Positions 46,350 to 59,430 are shown, counted from the first letter of the stretch. The stretch: 60,000 nt of DNA from Symsagittifera roscoffensis (GCF_963678635.1 NC_087065.1:37103888-37163887); one strand, 5' to 3'. Numbers and translations are program-made. Notes: a model not told the origin generated them from the sequence alone.

Positions 46350-49300
46350 ACAATCACAGAAATCTTAGCTGCTCAAAGCACACGAAATTGTATTTGAACA
46401 TCGAATTGTCGACAACCAGAATCAATTACATGAGATATTTGGGAGGGTGTTGAACTCAAGAGGTGTTTTAGGAAGCTCTGCGTGAGATTCACAATTATGG
46501 TTATAAGCTCCGAACCATTAAGCGATGTGCTAAAAATTACGCATGACAATTTGAATATAAAATTGAATAAGCATAATCTAGCAGCACGTCATCCACTTAA
46601 ATTTGTTGGTACTTAACTTCAAATTCACGTCAATCGTGATATTGTTTGGAGACGACGAGCATGGCTCAAAAGCTATAGAAACACGTGACGTGTAAAAGTT
46701 GATGGGAGACCTGCATTGAGCACCGTGTGATGGAGCAATTAAACTAGAAAACTAGAAGCCAAGTCAAAACAAATCCCTATTTTCACGCATAAGCAGGACA
46801 TATATGCGCAAAATTCAAAACTTTTCAACGCCAAAGGAAAGAATTTTGCATTCGTCATAGATTTACCGTCTCTTCGCACGAACAAAGCTCGAACCTCGTT
46901 CGACTTGTCAACGAAGAACAGTGCTGACGTTTGTCCTCGAAAAGCAATCACAGAAATCTTAGCTGCTCAAAGCACACGAAATTGTATTTGAACATCGAAT
47001 TGTCGACAACCAGAATCAATTACATGAGATATTTGGGAGGGTGTTGAACTCAAGAAGTGTTTTAGGAAGCTCTGCGTGACATTCACAACTATGGTTTTCA
47101 GCTCAGACCCATTAAACGATGTGCTAAAAATTACGCATGACAATTTCAATATAAAATTGAATAAGCATAATCTAGCAGCACGTCATCCACTTAAATTTGT
47201 TGGTACTTAACTTCAATTTCACGTCAATCGTGATTTTGTTTGGAGACGACTAGCATGGCTCAAAAGCTATAGAAACACGTGACGTTTAAAAGTTGATGGG
47301 TGACCTGCATTGAGCACCGTGTGATGGAGCAATTAAACTAGAAAACTAGAAGCCAAATCAAAACAAATCCCTATTTTCACGCATAAGCAGGACATATATG
47401 CGCAAAATTCAAAATTTTTCAACGCCAAAGGAAAGAATTTTGCATTCATCATAGATTTACCGTCTCTTCGCACGAACAAAGCTCGAACCTCGTTCGACTT
47501 GTCAACGAAGAACAGTGCTGACGTTTGTCCTCAAAAAGCAATCACAGGAATCTTTGCTGCTCAAAGCACACGAAATTGTTTTTGAACATCGAATTGTCGA
47601 CAACCAGAATCAATTACATGAGATATTTGGGAGGGTGTTGAACTCAAGAGGTGTTTTAGGAAGCTCTGCGTGATATTCACAATTATGGTTATCAGCTCCG
47701 AACCATTAAGCGATTTGCTAAAAATTACGCATGACAATTTGAATATAAAATTGAATAAGCATAATCTAGCAGGACGTCATCCACTTAAATTTGTTGGTAC
47801 TTAACATCATATTTCACGTCAATCGTGATATTGTTTGGAGACGACAAGCATGGCTCAAAAGCTATAGAAACACGTGACGTGTAATAGTTGATGGGTGACC
47901 TGCATTGATCATTGTGTGATGGAGCAATTAAACTAGAAAACTAGAAGCCAAATCAAAACAAATTCCAGTTTTCACGCATAAGCAGGACATGTATGCGCAC
48001 AATCCAAAACTTTTGAACGCCAAAGGAAAGAATTTTGCATTCGTCATAGAATTACCGTCTCTTCGCACGAACAAAGATCGAACCTCGTTCGACTTGTCAA
48101 CGAAGAACAATGCTGACGTTTGTCCTCGAAAAGCAATCACAGAAATCTTAGCTGCTAAAAGCACACGAAATTGCATTTGAACATCGAATTGTCGACAACC
48201 AGAATTAATTACATGAGATATTTGGGAGGGTGTTGAACTCAAGAGGTGTTTTAGGAAGCTCTGCGTGACATTCACAATTATGGTTATCAGCTCCGAACCA
48301 TTAAACGATGTGCTAAAAATCACGCATGACAATTTGAATATAAAATTGAATAAGCATAATCTAGCAGCACGTCATCCACTTCAATTTGTTGGTACTTAAC
48401 GTCAAATTTCACGTCAATCCTGATATTGTTTGGAGACGACAAGAATGGCTCAAAAGCTATAGAAACACTTGACGTGTAATAGTTGATGGGTGACCTGCAT
48501 TGAGCACCGTGTGATGGAGCCATTAAACTAGAAAACTAGAAGCCAAGTCAAAACAAACCCCTATTTTCACGCATAAGCTGGAAATAAATGCGCACAATTC
48601 AAAACTTCTGAACGCCGAAAGAAAAAGTTTTGCGTTCGTCATAGATTTACCGTCTCTTCGCACGAACAAAGATCGAACTTCGTTCGACATGTCAACGAAG
48701 AACAGTGCTGACCTTTGTCCTCGAAGAGCAATCACAGAAATATTAGCTGCTCAAAGCACACGAAATTGAATCTGAACTTCGAATTGTCGACACCCAGAAT
48801 CAATTACATGAGATATTTGGGAGGGCGTTGAACTGAAGAAGTGTTATAGGAAGCTCTGCGTGACATTCACAATTATGGTTATCAGCTCCGACCCATTAAA
48901 CGATGTGCTAAAAGTTACGCACGACAATTTGAATACAAAATTGATTAAGCATAATCTAGCAGCACGTCATCCACTTAAATTTGATGGTACTTAATTTCAT
49001 ATTTCACGTCAATCGTGATATTGTTTGGAGACGACGAGCGTGGCTCAAAAGCTATAGAAACACGTGACGTGTAAAAGTTGATGGATGACCTGCATTGAGC
49101 ACCGTGTGATGGAGCAATTTAAGTAGAAAACTAGAAGCTAAGTCATAACTAATCCCTATTTTCGCGCATAAGCAGGACATATATGCGTACAATTCAAAAT
49201 TTTTGATTGCCAAAGGAAAGAATTGTGCATTCATCATAGATTTTCCGTCTCTTCGCACGAACAAAGATCGAACTTCGTTCGACATGTCAACGAAGAACAG

Positions 49301-49905
49301 TGCTGACGTTTGTCCTCGAAGAGCAAGCACAGAAATATTAGCTGCTCAAAGCACACGAAATGAATCTGAACTTCGAATTGTCGACAACCAGAATCAATTA
49401 CATGAGATATTTGGGAGGGCGTTGAACTGAAGAAGTGTTCTAGGAAGCTCTGCGTGACATTCACATTTATGGTTATCAGCTCCGACCCATTAAACGATGT
49501 GCTAAAAGTGACGCATGACAATTTGAATATAAAATTGAATAAGCATAATCTAGCAGCACTTCATCCACTTAAATTTGATGGTACTTAACTTCATATTTCA
49601 CGTCAATCGTGATATTGTTTGGAGACGGCGAGCATGGCTCAAAAGCTATAGAAACACGTTAGGTGTAATAGTTGATGGTTGACCTGCATTGAGCACCGTG
49701 TGGTGGAGAAATTAAACTAGAAATCTAGAAGCAAAATCAAAACAAATTCAAATTTTCACGCATAAACAAGACATGTATGCGCACAATCCAAAACTTTTGA
49801 ACGCCAAAGGAAAAAATTTTGCGTCCGTCAAATATTTACCGTCTCTTCGCACAAACAAAGATCGAACTTCGTTAGACACGTCAACGAAGAACTGTGCTTA
49901 TGTTT
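46350..49905. repeat. 595-bp tandem array, about six copies
   Basis: The landmark TTTCACGCATAAGCAGG (with minor changes) occurs at 46781, 47375, 47970, 48565, 49160 and 49754, an interval of 594-595 bp each time. The array enters near CAATCACAGAAATCTTAGC (46351) and leaves after GTGCTTATGTTTGTG (49905), so nearly six whole units are present. Units are about 90-95% alike by eye, the last being the most diverged. Since 595 is not a multiple of 3, one frame cannot run through the array; open frames of up to 134 codons (- strand, 47928-48332) exist in some units only. No known protein was recognised. The array ends about 30 bases before the CR1/L2-like element. Confidence 0.9.
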
Positions 49906-50545
49906 GTGTCCCTGAGACCCCTAAAAATACAGTGAACATGACACCGCAAATGTAATTTTGCAACGGCCAAAGTGCGAAGAGAAAGAAAGTGAACTTGTCG
50001 CCAGCTGAAGAATTGGGTTCCCCGACTTCTATAGCTTCTCATGTTGTTGAAGCTGTTGTTCCTGTATTGATTGCTGCCCTACACCAAACAAATTGACTAT
50101 AAAGTACAGCTACTCCCGAGTAGATACCAACCTTGCATTTCGTGTTGAGCAACCAGGAGAAAATGAAAGGGCACCCTGTAACATCAACTTGCTCAATCCT
50201 GCATAGCAAAATAGGATCAATGCGTGCTCAATTTTTGATTAATTACATTTTAAGCGAGGTAGATACAAAACCTGGTGCTATTTGAATAACTAAAACATGG
50301 CTGAATGGTACGGCTGATGATCCAAAACATTATCAGATACCTGAATAGCAGTTTATGCTAGTAAAAAATCCGAAAAACAAGAGAAAGAGGAATAAGAGGA
50401 ACCTTTTTCTTAAGAGATAATATTAGTTTGACTAATAATTTAGAAGAAATAACTGATATATTTGAAAATCTTTTGAAAAAATAAAGTAAACTAGGAACTT
50501 CAACGTATGGTTTGGATGTTCTTTTTTGGGCCACCCCAAACTAAT

Positions 50546-51600
50546 GTTGCAGCGTTTTGCTATGAACTCGGCTTACTACTTGAAAGAAACTCTTGCTCAA
50601 CATCTTGATTCATTGCTAGAGATTTCAATCTAGACACCCTATTATGTGGCGAAGCACCAAATAACTACAAAACATTTCTTCAAGCAAATTAGTTTTGCCT
50701 TACTAGCTCAGAACCTATACGACAAACAAAAATGTCTAACAGAAACTTGAACTTTTTGCATAAAATTAAAGAACAAGAACGTTTCATTTAGATTTCAGTA
50801 GTGTATCAGGATTCATTCCAAAAGTATTTGCAAGTAAATGACAGGTATATCGTCATTTTTGACCTTGATAGAACACTAGATTAATTTGCACCACTTAACT
50901 ATAGGAAAACTTGGAAAAACAAAAAAATGATTACAAATGAAATAAAAACTGCGATTTGCCGACTACTATTAAATAGCAGCTTTTTGCGATGAACTTGACG
51001 CACTACTTGAAAGAAACTGTTGCTCAACATCTTGAGTAAATAGTGGAAATTTTTATCTAGATATCCTATTGAGTGGCAAAGCAAAAAATAATCACAAAAC
51101 TGTGCTCGAAGCAAATAACTTATACTTAATGTGGCAGCATTTTGCAATAAACTTGACAGACTTCTTGAAAGAGACTGTTGCTCATCATCGTGAGTTATTG
51201 GTAGAGATTTCAATATAGACATCTTATTGGGTGGCGAAGTACAAAATTTTTTCGAAACTGTTCTTGAAACAAATAATTTTTTACCTTACTAGCTCAAAAC
51301 ATATACGACAAACTGAAGTTTTTGTCACGACTACTTTTTACATAGATAAAAAAATTACCTCAGAAATCAATCTCGATACAAGAACTGATCCGAATTCTAT
51401 TCTATTTTTTCGCGTGTTCCAATCATTGCACATAAAAAAGCGTTTGAATTTTATGCAAAATATTAAAGAAAGAGAATGTATCAATTACAAGTTTGTAGTG
51501 TATCAGGATGCATTCCAAACTATTCGCAAGTAAATGACATTCGTGTCCTCATTGGAAAATTTGTTAAAGCACTAGATCAATTTGCACCACTTAACTATAG
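50546..51600 (+). repeat. Endonuclease segment present three times
   Basis: Within the retrotransposon, a block running TTTTGC.AT.AACT.G.C..ACTTGAAAGA.ACT.TTGCTCA through TAGAGATTTCAAT.TAGA and GTGGCGAAG begins at about 50554, 50988 and 51135. The first and third copies continue further (TTACTAGCTCA.AAC.TATACGACAAAC). These are diverged direct copies of the region encoding the conserved DFNLD-type strand of the endonuclease. Confidence 0.7.
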
Positions 51601-52647
51601 AAAACCTCGAAAAACAAAAAATGATTAATGAAATTTTAAAAAAATACGATTTGCAAACGTGATTATTCACATTAAAAATTAGTTCACTTTTGAGACCATC
51701 CCGCAGTGAATGAAAAGTTCAAAAAGCAACGAAACAGTAGATAGCACGATACAGTGCTTTATGAATGCATTTTCTCATAAGTCAGGTATTGAAAACCTGA
51801 AAAAAAAACTAGCAACTTTTTAAAACATAATTTGATTGACAGGATTTTAGGGAAATCAGCTGGAAAGCTTCTTCCTCTACCGATGAAATGGTCAATGATA
51901 TAGGAATTAAAATAGCGATCATATACTCTGATCACAAGAGTTTTTATATTTTTTTCACCTCAGTTGAGAAATCTTCACCACAAGCTTCCACTACCAATCA
52001 GGTAAGCTGTTCAATATTGGCGCCATTTTCTTTTAATAGCAAAAAACACATCCACATGAAATTTAAAATGTCTTCAAAGAATTAATGAAATAGTAAATAA
52101 CTGGTAGTTTTGGTATTTGCAATGAAATTTCAAAGCTTCTATACCCAGCTATGATAAAAGAACGTGCTTGTATCTTCAATGATTGTGTTCTGGCCCTGAT
52201 TGTCCTGAATGTCCCTGATTCTCTAAAAGTAGTAAAGGTAGTACCTATCTTCAAAGAAGTGGATCAAGTTGGTTTTGGGAGTGATCATTCAATCACGCTT
52301 TTCCCCCATAAGTAAAGTTCTTGAAAAAACTATATCGGCAATTAATGTACTTTTTTTGTGATATTTGAACTTTTGTACTTATTTCAGTTTGCATTGTTGG
52401 ATTTTTGCGTTTTGTTGGATCTGAAAAAGAATCTTGATCATAATTTTTTTTACTGAAAATGAAATAGCACGTTATCCGAGGGCCAACCTCGAAATTACTA
52501 GAAAGCTATTTAAATAGAAGAATGCAATTTGTGGATTTTGCCGCTTTGAAATCAGAAGCGCTCTATAGATCGCAGCGTGTACCGCAGGAGTCTTTGTTAG
52601 GGCTTTTACTATTTCAAAATTTAAATCAATGACTTGAGTTCGTCAGC

Positions 52648-52800
52648 CATAATTACCACTGTTTGCTCGTTATACAGATGATAGATCTCTGATTTCTCGC
52701 AAAAAACGAGTCGTCTAGAATCCAGAAATTACCACTGTTGCTCTTTATACAGATGTTACATCTCTGATTTCTCGCAAGAAACGAGTCGTCTAGAGTCCAG
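52648..52800 (+). repeat. ~70-bp tandem duplication across the YxDD region
   Basis: ATTACCACTG..TGCTC.TTATACAGATG through CTCTGATTTCTCGCAA.AAACG and GTCGTCTAGA.TCCAG occurs at about 52650 and again at about 52725. The catalytic motif of the reverse transcriptase is thereby doubled, with YTDD in the first copy and YTDV in the second. Confidence 0.8.
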
Positions 52801-53903
52801 AAAAACCTTAATGGTGAAGGGCATTTGCTCAGTTCTAATGAACTAAGCTTTAGTTGGTTAACTTAGACTTGAAAAACAATAAATGCCAATTGATACAATT
52901 CCGAAACATTCCCCTTCCGCTGCTGCGAATAGATGGCCATCAACTCTTACAACTCATAAACGGTCTTAAAAATCAAAAATCACAAACGAAACTTAGCTGC
53001 GACAGATATACTTGTCCTCGAAGTTAAATGCTGGATGTTTATAACTTATCTATTTCCGATTTTCTGAAATTTGTTCTCAAAATCTGAAAAAATTAGTTCA
53101 TCAATCTTTTATGAAAACTTTACGAAACCGAGTCACAATTTCAAATTTAATTGCATCAACCGCGGTTGTCTCAAATAAAATGCATTGATAAAATTATATT
53201 CAACTTCCAACGTAATCATGGGACAAAACTATATAATCTGTTAGCTCGAATTGGCCTGCCACCTCCCGAATTGAAAAGTGACATTGCCATTCAGAAATAC
53301 GTTCTTACTTTTAACAAGACTATTTTTTGAGTGTGATTATCAACTCATAGACTGTAATTTATAAATCTTTTCCGAATGAAGATTTTTTAAAATTGCCCAG
53401 TTGCTTTTATTTGCTGATATTTGTTTTTTTTTCTAATTTATAGCCACTGGATGACGTTTTTGATGCTAAAAATTAATTGTAACATTATTCATTGGAACAC
53501 TTTTTAATCGCTAGTTGTTTGTTCTTGTTGTTCCTTCAACCCAGGTGTATGAATAGCATACATTTTCGTGTGGACTTTTTCAATTATTTTTTATATCGAT
53601 TTGTAAACTTTAAAGGGCAGTTTCTAGTTGCATTACTTTTTAGGCTGTCTACATCGGTACTTGCCTGAGATTTTACCATTCATTTATTGGCATAATTGAT
53701 TCTAATGTTTTTTACCGAAAAAATGTTCAATTCAATTTAGATTAAAAGTATATATTTACTTCTTTTATTCGGTCAATTGATACTTTTTTATCAATTGATA
53801 GTTTATATCTGTTCATATTTTTTAATTTCAAAAATGATTCCGCGAGTTACAAAAAAGTCCTTCCATTTTCAAGTTCAACTCAACTTATTAATTCGGTAAT
53901 GAT

Positions 53904-53929
53904 GATTAAGGGGGCAAGGGGCCTTAATC
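53904..53929. repeat. Small perfect inverted repeat
   Basis: GATTAAGG and CCTTAATC, 8 bases each, are separated by 10 G/C-rich bases, in otherwise AT-rich DNA. The meaning is unknown. Confidence 0.5.
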
Positions 53930-54163
53930 GAAAGTGAAGTCAATTGAATTCATTGATAAAATCCAAGTGGAGTGAACTATAGATGAAATGTGAGACATCA
54001 TTGACTTCTGTTGTTTGTCTTTTTCACCATTTTTCTCATCAATTATTTGATCAAATTTAAAAAAAGCATAGCAGTTCTTTTTGAAGATCGGTATTTGGAA
54101 CTATAGAAACATCAATTATTTCGGTTTAGCCGCTTAAGAGGAGTAGAATAACAAACGATTTTG

Positions 54164-54192
54164 CACACACACACACACACCCACACGCGCAC
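54164..54192. repeat. CA microsatellite
   Basis: A run of CA dinucleotides (about eight units) is followed by CCACACGCGCAC. It is a simple sequence repeat likely to vary in length. Confidence 0.9.
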
Positions 54193-56822
54193 AAGATATT
54201 TATAATTGTATAGATGTAGCTTTGAAAAATTATTACGTTCCCAATTTTCCCAGTTTTTGTTTATTTTCGTACCAGAAGGAGTTTTAAGTATTGTTTTTTG
54301 CTCAACTAGTTCTTCTATTTTCTATTTTGCAAGAGTTGTTGTTTATGGGCATAATGATTGTTTAAGGAAGAGGTTTGAAGTCCAAATTAATTGCTGACGC
54401 GAAGGCAAAGCCCCCCAACTCATCATCTCCCATCTCCTAATTGAATCTGAAAAACAAAAATGTCGATCAAAGCATGACTGAAAGGGCCTCAATTTTCTCA
54501 GCGCCATCTGAAGGTTATTCCTTTCACCTGGGTTTGAGTGAAAAAACTGCGAATTAAAAGTTCTGATCTCATCGTATTTGGTAGTTTCAGGCAATTAATT
54601 GGGTGTATGAGCAGAAAAACTGATAACTAGCATTTTTTGCCCTGCTTGAATTTATTTTTGCCAATGGATTGAGGAACTAAAGAAGATTGAGGAACTTGGT
54701 TAGCCCTCTGTCCTGCTTTCGCTTCCTGCCCACTTTGGCTTGTGAACATAGGTTCTTTCTAAATTTATTGCTAATTACTAGTTAAACTCGTTTGACTGTG
54801 GCTTCCGTCAGACTGCAGCCTCTTACCCCAGTGTCGTGGATGTTGCGTGTCGAATTCAATCAGTTATAACTGCTTGCTTCTACCGTATGGTGTCGCCTTT
54901 CTTCCCGGACTGATTAATCCACATCCTAAACCATTTACCTCTTTTTTAACGCTTCATAAACGCCAAATGCAGATGAAGGCTTCTGTTTCCAATTTTTTTC
55001 ATAAGAAATTTTGTCGTTCTCCTCTCAACTCAAATAGATTTCTCCTAGTTTAGTAATGCGTTTTCCTCGATCACCTCAAGCAATGATTTGAAGTTATCTT
55101 AAAACAGGCTTGTAATCAAATGACCACGTATCTGATTTAAATCCTCTAAATATCTAAGCAGACCTTTCTGGATGAAGACTTTGGTGCGATATGGCACATA
55201 AGCTATGATTAAAAAATCGGCTCTTTTATGTTTATTTAGACTTTAAAAATTAGGTTTATGTTGGAATGTTCTTTACTTTCAAAATTCTCCGTTTGAATTT
55301 AAGATTCACGACCGGCCCATCAAATGACGCGTGTTAATCCTCTTCGCTTATGTAAATTTATGCTTCCTATATAAGGATATTTTAGATGGAAAGAAGAACA
55401 ATTCACATTCATTAATGTATTCATTTTGAAAGACGTTATCGGAGAACATATTGTTTCAAAAACGTCATCTTATGGATTTAACTCTTTGTTGAGACTTAAA
55501 GTTTGCAATCTCAGTTTTATCTGCGAAATTTTGACTATTTTCCTTCATCTTAGTAGTATTCAGTTCTATAGCTGAAATTTTATATTGATTTCAACAAGCA
55601 GCTTCCTTACGTGTTTTTCGGCCGGTGAGGTAAATTTTTGGTGGATTCAATTTTCATTTCTCCGTTCACGGACATTTCTATTAAATTTTGTGTTCGTGTG
55701 AGTTTTTTTCCTCGCAAATCCAAAATGTACATAAAATGAACGGCAGAAAGGATCGAGTGATAGATCATATTGATGCTCATTTAGCCCTGAATCTATAGGC
55801 TTTGTTTTTAGAAGAAATTGCTCTGCATTTTGGCTTTTGAGCCAACTAAGGAGATTGAAGACAAAAAATACATTTCTAGAATTTTAAGATAAACAGTTAA
55901 AATGGCGGTCTACGAAGCTGAACAATATATATCCCATTAAATTGCATAGATCTTTCTTTGTCTATTCTACTAGATCACGCTTCCGGCGGTATTAACTGGG
56001 TTCTCATATTAAAATCTGTTTATTGAAGTAGTCGTCAATTCGAACCTCGTCCGTGATCGTTTTCATTTATTAGTTTAATGTATCGTAAATGGCGCATAAT
56101 TTCGCGTGTTGTGCGATTGATTAAAGAAAATCAATTGCTCTCGTCGATAGGTATTTTGGTTCCGAAGAAACTGAGTAACAATTGTGCTAGGTGCGTTTTC
56201 CCCTTAATTTGAGGCTCTCGAAATAAATCAAAATAACAGTTTTTGACAAAGTTTTTATACTTGATTTAATATCTAGTTGACCTGAGTTCAAATTCAAAAG
56301 ATAATGTACCACTGATTTACTTATTGACTAAAAGTTATCGCCGTAAACTGGAACTTGCTAATTTGTCTTAAAGAACGTTCGCTTCTCTCAGTATAGTATT
56401 ATGCCCTTCGCCTAAGCAGCTAGTTGATCCGCACTATTTCCAAGTTGTTACGTGAAGCTGTTATTTCTTCGAGCACCCCCTACATGGTCGCGGAGGACTG
56501 TATAAGCTTGTTTCCCTCCGATTTTGGCTACCTCAAGAGCTCATAGGGTGTCAAGTGTGGTTTCACCTTAAAGCGCCATTGGTCATAAATTTCATTTTCA
56601 GCCTAAGTTCCATCTTGAACTTTCAGACTTAAAATTTCAGGTTGGAAGTCCGATCTAATTCCTACAGGATATTTCAACAATATTTTAGGTAAATAGTTTT
56701 TATGGCTCAATAAACCACTCAGTCTCCTCTCACTAACGAAAAAAATGAACAAAAAACCATAAAGAAATATTGTTTTTTAGTTTTGAGTTAAGGCCTGCAC
56801 TATCTTTGGGACAGTATAAAAA

Positions 56823-57240
56823 ATGGAAATTGCCTATAAAAATATTCTCGGCATCATTTGTAATTCAGCGCTATGTTACCATATGTTACCAGTGAATCCG
56901 GACAAGGGTCATTATCTCAGTTTTGGTAACAAGACACCCCGTTCAAGACTACTGCTTCCTATGCCTGAGCTCGATCGGTCGAAAGTGAATTCAATCTTGG
57001 CCTCATAGTTTATAGCAATCTCTCGTGGACAGCACACCGTCGCTTTCATTGCAACAAAGCTCAAATTAGTCCTTCTCGTAAGGCTGAAACTGAACTAATC
57101 TTTGTTTATCGATGATTGTACCCATTTTAACATATTCCTCTGAACTTGGTTTGCCTCAAAAAGGGACGTGCATGTGCTAGAGGTTGTTCAATGCCGTGAC
57201 TCCAAATGGTTGCTCTATGATTACCGAAGGCATACAAGGA
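56823..57240 (+). pseudogene. Reverse transcriptase fragment, non-LTR type
   Basis: The + strand reads LPVNPDKGHYLSFG near 56890, PMPELDRSKVNS near 56960 and, one frame over, LGLIVYSNLSWTAHRRFH near 56997. This order is the L.xNxxKC.xLxFG ... LGvxxsxxLsWxxH block that follows the YxDD core in CR1/Jockey-type enzymes. About 60 intact codons are followed by a frameshift. The flanking RT core was not found, so it is an isolated fragment. Confidence 0.6.
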
Positions 57241-58700
57241 TCGCCTGAAAAAATTGGAGCGTACTTTCACTGTCTAGCAAAAAGCAATTGTGTGATTTTC
57301 AGATGTTCGCAATTTTTTTTATAATTAAACTAGTGATAAGGGTATTGCAATCGGATGCTAGACTTTTTTCCCGTAAATAACTTTATTCACAGAATAGTCA
57401 AAGTTAGAAATGGTACATTTAGTTTCTGTTTATCAGGAATTCAAATTTTTTTTGCGTCTCCTGTACACTTGGTTTCGAGGTAACGAATGCGCCTGGGACG
57501 GCAAAGGTCCTGGATTCACTTCTGATAGGACCTTTTTTTTCAAACGAGAAATAGCCCGTTTCAAAAGAAAATTGTCAGCTTAGTATTGTCTGTTTATGTT
57601 TTGTCGGTTTAGTTCTGATTTACCTCTGCTGTTTTTTACTTCACTAACCTTGAATTCGTATATAATTTTTTTTTCGTTTTGCTTTCTCTTAGATTTCTGC
57701 TCAAATGATTTCGGTCTAATTAGTTTCGGCTGAGTGGCCTCCTATTCGCGAGTCGTTTCAGCGGAAACATATTCTGGATCGCACAAAATGCTAAAAATTG
57801 TAGTTCAAGTTTTTTATGACGTTTTTTTCGACTTTTTATCCTTTTCAAGGCTTGATAGGTTTCGGCCTATATTACATTAACGTATTTGCCTCATATTGCG
57901 TCCTTCGACAAGCTAAAAGTGTTTGTGCGTACGTGTTTGTGTAGGGGACTTTATAACTTATTATTTCTATAAGATTTTTTATTCGGTTTTTTAATTTCCG
58001 TTTTTTGGGTTTAATAGGTTTTAGGTCAATATTATATCGGCCTAGTGGCCCCATTTTGTTTCATTTGACGAGAAAATGTTTGTATGTTTGTGTGTTTTGA
58101 GGGCGAGGGGGATTTATTAATTTTTCATAAGTCTTAAGTCCCGTTGATTGTTTCAGCTTAAATGTTTTCTGACAACACAGTTTCGGCTTTGTTGCCGCTG
58201 GGTACATAATCTTCTGATGCGTATTTCACATTCTATTATTTTGGCACTTTTTTGTACCAAAACTAGCCTTGTTGATTTTCATGGATCTAGTTTTTTCGGC
58301 ATTTTTTTTTTTCAATTTTCTTGTTTTGTATTGCAAGTGGTTACATTTCTTTTGCCAACAATACACATGTATGAAACGAGCAAGTGAGTGTCGGATTTTT
58401 TTCCCATCAATATCGAAAGAACGTTTGTGCGATAACTTTTAGTACAGGACTCTAAGAGTTGCCAGGTTCCTGACCTCTTAGGTCGACTTCCTTCAGCCAA
58501 CAGGCTTGAAATGTAGACTTGTCAAGCTGTTCACGAGATTCTTACCAGTCGCTACACCAAACTTTGAAACTGCACCAAGAGTATTGCGTGTTATGTAGCT
58601 ACTTCCGGTAAATCATTCCAAGACTCTCCAATTTATAAATTCGCTATTACTGCCGTCAAGTTTTTGTTGTATAATCTCAAAAGATTAGTCAATAAATAGA
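57241..58700. repeat. Degenerate repeats containing TTTCGGCCTA-type motifs
   Basis: Between about 57700 and 58200 a loosely repeated unit recurs four times: a TTTCGGC string (57724, 57859, 58036 as ATCGGCCTAG, 58182), then GGCC or TTGCC, then a GTTTGTG or CGA-rich part. The spacing is irregular at 130-180 bp. A similar piece, TTCGGCCTAGTTTTTGTCCG, lies in the 530-bp duplication at 2058 and 2589. At 58328 TATTGCAAGTGGT recalls the hairpin motif of 1119. No gene was seen. Confidence 0.4.
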
Positions 58701-59430
58701 ACAGTGCTGATTTAAATTAACCGGACAAAACGCGTTAAACTTGAAAATTAAAACCCGTTTTTCTCAAATTGGGTTGAGCTTAGGTGAACGTTTATGAGGA
58801 CACAACTTGCTTAAAATTTTAGCAGAATTAATATGTTGTTTGTTTTGCGAAATTCGGGCCCGAAGTTTTAACCCAAAAATGGGTCATTTTGGCTTTTCGT
58901 AGTTAATCAAAAATTACACCGAAAATACCCAGTCGATCACAGACATAATTATATCAAAGTGAGCCCCTTACGCAGCCCAACAAACTCTATGAAAAATATT
59001 TTCTCCAAAAAAATGGCAAATTGTTTAAAAATTGTTTTTAAATAAAAAGTTGGTATTTTATTTAGTAAAAACGACCTTTTTTGTCTATCAAACAAAAATA
59101 AATTAACTTATACAATATTTTGGAGATTATACCCTTCTTAAAGTTTGTTGGGCTGCGTAAGAGGCTCACTTTGATATAATTATGTCTGTGATCGACTGGG
59201 TATTTTCGGTGTAATTTTTGATTAACTAAGAAAACCCAAAATGACCCATTTTTGGGTTAAAACTTCGGGCCCGAATTTCGCAAAACAAATTACATCATAT
59301 TAATTCTGCTGAAATTTTAAGCAAGTTGTGTCCTCATAAACTTTCACCTAAACTCAATCCAATCTGAGAAAAACGCGTTTTAAATTTCAAGTTTAACGCG
59401 TTTTGTCCGGTTAATTTAAATCAGCACTGT
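58701..59430. mobile_element. Foldback element, copy 3 (best preserved)
   Basis: It starts ACAGTGCTGATTTAAATTAA and ends with the exact inverse, TTAATTTAAATCAGCACTGT. The arms (about 58701-58990 and 59140-59430) are highly similar inverted repeats. Paired landmarks are CCGGACAAAACGCGTT, GCGAAATTCGGGCCCGAAGT, CAGTCGATCACAGACATAAT and TCAAAGTGAGCC. The middle is A/T-rich without coding capacity. Relatives lie at 11041-11705 and 4310-4500. It is a non-autonomous palindromic element; no clear target-site duplication flanks it. Confidence 0.88.

Larger units (their letters stand above)
49935..53330 (+). pseudogene. Decayed CR1/L2-like non-LTR retrotransposon
   Basis: Near 49935 a basic frame (KRKKVNLSPAEELGSPTS) could be the start of ORF1. 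Endonuclease pieces follow: ILHSKIGSMRAQFLINYI near 50205, ITKTWLNGTADDPKHYQIP near 50287, RDFNLDTLLCGEAPNNY-like near 50615 and FAPLNYRK near 50890 and 51582. The reverse transcriptase follows: SLKVVKVVPIFKEVDQ near 52222, LDLKKNLDHN near 52420, YLNRRMQFVDF near 52508, VPQESLLGLLLF near 52578, and YTDD at 52671-52682. An end piece is near 53200 (TKLYNLLARIGLPPPEL). The order and the IPIFK, VPQGS-LGPLLF and YxDD-type blocks fit the CR1/L2 group. Many stops and frameshifts, and duplicated endonuclease segments, show it is dead. Confidence 0.75.
53331..56822. other. 3.5-kb stretch without a supported gene
   Basis: No protein family was recognised. Open frames at 54206-54397, 54343-54594 (-) and 54847-55053 have no signature; the 54800-55060 area is somewhat less AT-rich and may be a transposon remnant. 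Small items inside are the inverted repeat at 53904 and the CA repeat at 54164. Confidence 0.35.

Noticed and set aside
47928-48332. 134-codon - strand frame in the 595-bp array
   Set aside because: It is not maintained in the other units, and a 595-bp period shifts frame between units. Treated as chance openness.
57460-57540. tRNA-like stretch (GGTAACGAATGCGCCTGGGAC.. GGATTCACTTC)
   Set aside because: No proper A and B boxes or closing stem could be drawn.
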